From an uncultured Christensenella sp. (lineage in GTDB: Bacteria; Bacillota; Clostridia; Christensenellales; UBA1242), in assembly GCA_949295755.1 (NCBI GenBank), contig CASFMG010000087.1, forward strand, positions 1 through 8,359: DNA of 8,359 bases, written 5' to 3'. Position numbers and translations under genes: made by a program. This document shows, piece after piece, positions 6,527 to 8,359 of the stretch (the first letter of the stretch is position 1; each line of letters starts with the position of its first letter). Below the pieces are notes generated by a model. That model was not told the origin of the DNA and made no database searches. It saw nothing but the letters and a program-made list of their open reading frames with translations.

Positions 6527-6979
6527 TTATCTTATGAGTTGTTCGAGTGTTTCCGATGCTATTTGTGCCCCTTGATTATTTGGTAATATAACCATAACAG
6601 TGTCATCTCCATAAACAGAGCCCATAACATTTTCTAAATTTAATTTGTCTATCATAGAACATATTCCACAAGCAAGACCTTTAACCGTTTTAATAACACA
6701 AAGATTGTTTGCTGGTTTAACAGAAATAACAGATTCTCTAAATATAGATATGTTTTTGTTTGATACTGTTTGTTCTCCGTTATCCATTAAAGCATATTTG
6801 TATCTACCATCATTTGTCAAAATTTTAATGAGTCCAAGTTCTTTTATATCCCTTGAAATTGTAGCCTGAGTTATATCAAAATTTGCTGCTTTTAAGCACG
6901 CAACCAATTCATCTTGCGATGAAATATCCTGTGTTGATATGAGTTCAAGTATTTTTGATTGTCTTGATGACCTTGCCAT
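6527..6979 (-). CDS. argR: Arginine repressor ArgR/AhrC
   Basis: A 150-residue hexameric transcription factor that represses arginine biosynthesis and activates catabolism when L-arginine is bound. Residues 1-70 form the winged helix-turn-helix, with the recognition helix around QATISRDIKEL (38-48). The C-terminal oligomerisation and arginine-binding domain (about 78-150) carries the GDD motif (124-126) whose aspartates contact arginine. Length is standard. The ribosome binding site AAGGAG (6989-6994) lies 9 nt before the ATG. The promoter upstream is overlapped by several ARG-box-like sequences, which strongly suggests autoregulation that would also reach recN. recN follows after 10 nt. Confidence 0.96.
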   Translation of the reverse strand: MARSSRQSKILELISTQDISSQDELVACLKAANFDITQATISRDIKELGLIKILTNDGRYKYALMDNGEQTVSNKNISIFRESVISVKPANNLCVIKTVKGLACGICSMIDKLNLENVMGSVYGDDTVMVILPNNQGAQIASETLEQLIR

Positions 6980-7035
6980 TTTTGATTTCTCCTTAATTGC
7001 TACAACCCTTTAAACATAAGGGATTGAGCATATTT

Positions 7036-7063
7036 TGAATAAATATACGTGTATACTTATTCA
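7036..7063. promoter_or_regulatory. 28-bp palindrome in the argR leader (two abutting ARG-box halves)
   Basis: TGAATAAATATAC (7036-7048) and GTATACTTATTCA (7051-7063) are inverted repeats with one mismatch around a central GT. Each 14-bp half (7036-7049, 7050-7063) matches the ARG-box core TGNATWWWWATNCA with one mismatch. It lies just downstream of the predicted argR transcription start (about 7071), so bound ArgR could act as a roadblock. The same sequence could form a hairpin in the leader RNA. Confidence 0.55.
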
Positions 7064-7071
7064 AGTGATTT

Positions 7072-7128
7072 GGAATTATTATACAATGTAATTTATAATT
7101 ATGCAAGTGTTTTTTGTATAATTATGCA
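7072..7128. promoter_or_regulatory. Tandem ARG boxes (ArgR operators) over the argR promoter
   Basis: Three 14-bp sequences match the ArgR operator core TGNATWWWWATNCA: GGAATTATTATACA (7072-7085, one mismatch), TTTATAATTATGCA (7092-7105, one mismatch) and TGTATAATTATGCA (7115-7128, perfect). Their centres are 20 and 23 bp apart, about two helical turns, as in known tandem ARG boxes. The first covers the -10 box and the second the -35 box of the argR promoter. A further one-mismatch match at 7178-7191 may be chance in this AT-rich stretch. Confidence 0.7.
7078..7106 (-). promoter_or_regulatory. argR-recN promoter
   Basis: On the minus strand TTGCAT (7101-7106) is followed after 17 bp by a perfect TATAAT (7078-7083). 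The predicted start is near 7071, giving a leader of about 90 nt before the argR ATG. Both boxes lie within ARG-box-like sequences, the arrangement expected for ArgR autorepression. Confidence 0.7.
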
Positions 7129-7203
7129 TACTATTTTTTATGATTATTTAACAAAATTAATTTTTATAAAATTGCTATTTATATTTATTCATATTTTGTA
7201 TAG

Positions 7204-7232
7204 AAAAAAAGAATAGGCATCACCCATTCTTT
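7204..7232 (-). terminator. Intrinsic terminator after the CorB-like gene
   Basis: In the minus-strand RNA AAAGAAUGGG pairs with CCUAUUCUUU (7223-7232 with 7208-7217), 10 bp including one G-U pair, around a 5-nt loop and followed by four more U. It starts 13 nt past the stop codon at 7245. It is a textbook rho-independent terminator and its G-U pair fits minus-strand transcription. It separates this gene from the argR control region. Confidence 0.85.
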
Positions 7233-7244
7233 GTAAAATAAAAA

Positions 7245-7955
7245 TTATTTAATCTGTGTTTTAGTTTCTACATTTATACTTTCAGTATTTGTTAAAGTAT
7301 TTTCCTGCTCTCCAATGTTTGAACTTATAATTTTTACACTTTCATTGTTATTTTTTTCATCTTTAATTTTTTGTTTTTTTGTATTGTTTTGGGGAGTAAA
7401 TACACTCAATACTTTTCCAACAACCAATACAATTTTACTTGAATTGTCAATAGCATATTTTTTACAAACTGATTTTCCAAAAATTGTTAAACTTGCAACA
7501 ATAGCACTAATTAAAGATGCAATAATTATGTTTAGTGCAGAATTTGACTCCAATGCAACTTTAACTGCAATGCTTGCACCAGCAGCACCAGACAAAATTC
7601 CACAAACATCTCCAATTACATCACAACAAATTGACGAAACTCTATCTGCTTTAAGAAGTAGTCTAATTGCTTCTTTTGCTCCCCTAACCTTTTTTGATGC
7701 CATTGCTCTAAATGGTTGTATATTTGCAGCGGTAGTTGCAACACCTATCATATCAGCAATAATCGAAATCGTAACAAAAACTATAATTATTAAGATAGCA
7801 ATTATTATTCCCGTTCCACTTAATACCATTTCGCTTAAAATACCAAAGCAGATTGAAAGTGCAAAAGATAATACTAAAATCTTTATTGACCACATCATCT
7901 GTTTATTGTTTTTCTTTTTGACTATTTTGGGTTTGGGCTTGGATTTATTATCCAC
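7245..7955 (-). CDS. CNNM/DUF21-like membrane protein ("CorB-like") without CBS domains
   Basis: A 236-residue membrane protein with a lysine-rich N-terminus (5-18), hydrophobic segments at about 22-44, 47-72, 105-131 and 137-160, and a polar 45-residue tail. The middle, ANIQPFRAMASKKVRGAKEA (77-96) followed by ADRVSSICCDVIGDVCGILSGAAGA, resembles short clostridial proteins often labelled "Mg2+ and Co2+ transporter CorB" by similarity to the CNNM (DUF21) transmembrane domain. This is from memory of the family, not a search. The CBS-pair and CorC domains of real CorB/CNNM proteins are absent, so metal transport is not established. The start is GTG at 7955, chosen because TAAAGGAG lies 7 nt upstream; the first internal ATGs (codons 20-21) would remove the basic N-terminus. 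It is flanked by terminators on both sides. Confidence 0.65.
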   Translation of the reverse strand: MDNKSKPKPKIVKKKNNKQMMWSIKILVLSFALSICFGILSEMVLSGTGIIIAILIIIVFVTISIIADMIGVATTAANIQPFRAMASKKVRGAKEAIRLLLKADRVSSICCDVIGDVCGILSGAAGASIAVKVALESNSALNIIIASLISAIVASLTIFGKSVCKKYAIDNSSKIVLVVGKVLSVFTPQNNTKKQKIKDEKNNNESVKIISSNIGEQENTLTNTESINVETKTQIK

Positions 7956-7974
7956 TTTTGTTCTCCTTTATTTT

Positions 7975-7998
7975 AAAAAGGCATATAAATGCCTTTTT
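7975..7998 (-). terminator. Terminator hairpin between the right-end RNA region and the CorB-like gene
   Basis: A perfect 10-bp inverted repeat AAAAAGGCAT / ATGCCTTTTT (7975-7984 with 7989-7998) has a 4-nt loop. Read on the minus strand the 3' arm ends in UUUUU, 6 nt before the ribosome binding site region of the CorB-like gene. No gene on either side but the 8359-7999 region can use it in the minus direction, which implies that this region is transcribed. It could also stop plus-strand transcripts. Confidence 0.75.
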
Positions 7999-8359
7999 AT
8001 ATGTATATTCAATAGATACTCTATTTATAAAACTAATTTATGAAGGTAACACTTTGAGTAAACCTTGTGGCATAGGTTCGGTAGGATTTCCCAAATTTTG
8101 CACTCACCGTCACCGTATGAGCAGTTTCCTTTTACGCAAAATCTTTTCACCGAATCGCCACTTAGACCACACTATAATCCCCAAAATGTTTGACGATGTC
8201 AACAGTCTAGAAGTTTTCCTTGACAACTTGAACTATTCTTAGCTTTTTTTGCAAGTTTCATTTCATATGCAAAACGAGAATTAAAACTGGCCGATTTTAA
8301 AACTTGCCTTACCACACAATCCCTGTAAACTCACTCAAAGCAGGCTACTCTGCACACAG
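7999..8359 (-). ncRNA. Unassigned structured RNA candidate (may continue past the right edge)
   Basis: This stretch of 361 bases has no convincing protein gene; every reading frame is broken or lacks a start with a ribosome binding site. Several helices are visible: P1, 8333-8340 with 8052-8059 (8 bp perfect, enclosing nearly everything); P2, 8157-8161 with 8067-8071 plus 8149-8154 with 8077-8082 (5 and 6 bp around an internal loop); P3, 8134-8144 with 8093-8103 (11 bp); P4, 8298-8307 with 8251-8260 (10 bp). At four positions (8143/8094, 8135/8102, 8134/8103, 8299/8259) the pair is G-U in minus-strand RNA but A-C in plus-strand RNA, which points to minus-strand transcription. The strand then ends at a terminator. 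I see no hallmarks of RNase P RNA (GAGGAAAGUCC), tmRNA or SRP RNA, and cannot name a family. Confidence 0.5.

Noticed and set aside
7178..7191. Sixth ARG-box match
   Set aside because: It has one mismatch, lies in extremely AT-rich DNA and is 50 bp from the array; chance is as likely as function.
7315..8043. Long plus-strand frame opposite the CorB-like gene
   Set aside because: It is a mirror frame of a well-supported minus-strand gene with a good ribosome binding site and terminator; the hydrophobic translation is a by-product of AT-rich membrane-protein coding.
8010..8176. Minus-strand open stretch (cysteine-rich, ending LHKLVL) that continues upstream in the same frame beyond a TAG and a TGA
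   Set aside because: It has no start codon with a ribosome binding site and in-frame stops, and the same bases form helices P2 and P3. A decayed gene is possible but structured RNA explains the data better.
8176..8207. Promoter TTGACA...TATAGT on the minus strand inside the RNA candidate
   Set aside because: The spacing between the boxes is about 20 bp, too long for a normal sigma-A promoter, and both boxes lie in bases with other pairing options.
7958..8242. Plus-strand open frame of 94 codons at the right end
   Set aside because: It starts at a TTG with no ribosome binding site, runs through the terminator hairpin, has no recognisable domain and overlaps the paired elements of the RNA candidate.
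8041..8359. RNase P RNA, tmRNA, SRP RNA, T-box or group II intron
   Set aside because: I looked for GAGGAAAGUCC, the tRNA-like CCA end with an alanine-ended tag, the SRP tetraloop helix, GGGTGGNACCGCG and a domain V hairpin. None is present.

Overview
The window is AT-rich DNA from an endospore-forming Firmicute, most likely an anaerobic Clostridia-like lineage. The evidence is the SpoIVB serine peptidase with its PDZ domain, a SpoIIM-like membrane protein, a DacF-type carboxypeptidase, the argR-recN pair, a strong A/T bias at third codon positions and AGGAG-type ribosome binding sites. All genes I can support lie on the minus strand, so the window is transcribed from its right end to its left end.

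Layout in transcription order. (1) 8359-7999: no convincing protein gene, but several long-range and local base-paired elements, followed by a perfect 10-bp terminator hairpin (7975-7998). I read this as an unassigned structured RNA. (2) 7955-7245: a CNNM/DUF21-like ("CorB-like") membrane protein starting at GTG, followed by an intrinsic terminator. (3) 7240-6980: control region with a good promoter (TTGCAT-17-TATAAT) overlapped by several ArgR operator-like (ARG box) sequences and followed by a 28-bp palindrome in the leader. (4) argR (6979-6527) and recN (6516-4834), 10 nt apart. (5) A terminator-like hairpin whose 3' arm contains the ribosome binding site of the next gene, then spoIVB (4786-3572) and a SpoIIM-like gene (3536-2913). 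(6) pnp (2864-2076), then a second hairpin that partly covers the ribosome binding site of dacF (2028-862). (7) A terminator and a promoter almost touching the start codon of an M50 site-2-type protease (781-116), whose stop codon overlaps the start of scpA (116 to beyond the left edge).

Several themes join here: arginine-responsive control and DNA repair (argR-recN), sporulation (SpoIVB signals to the sigma-K checkpoint; SpoIIM belongs to the DMP engulfment machine; DacF remodels peptidoglycan), purine salvage, and chromosome segregation (ScpA of the SMC complex). The order resembles two Bacillus loci joined together, ahrC-recN-spoIVB(-spo0A) and spoIIM(-xerD-drm)-pupG-dacF, with spo0A, xerD and drm absent at the junction.

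The points most worth following up are the unassigned structured RNA at the right end, the paired hairpin/ribosome-binding-site devices in front of spoIVB and dacF, and the dense ARG-box array over the argR promoter. Identifications rest on motifs and synteny read by eye; no database search was run.
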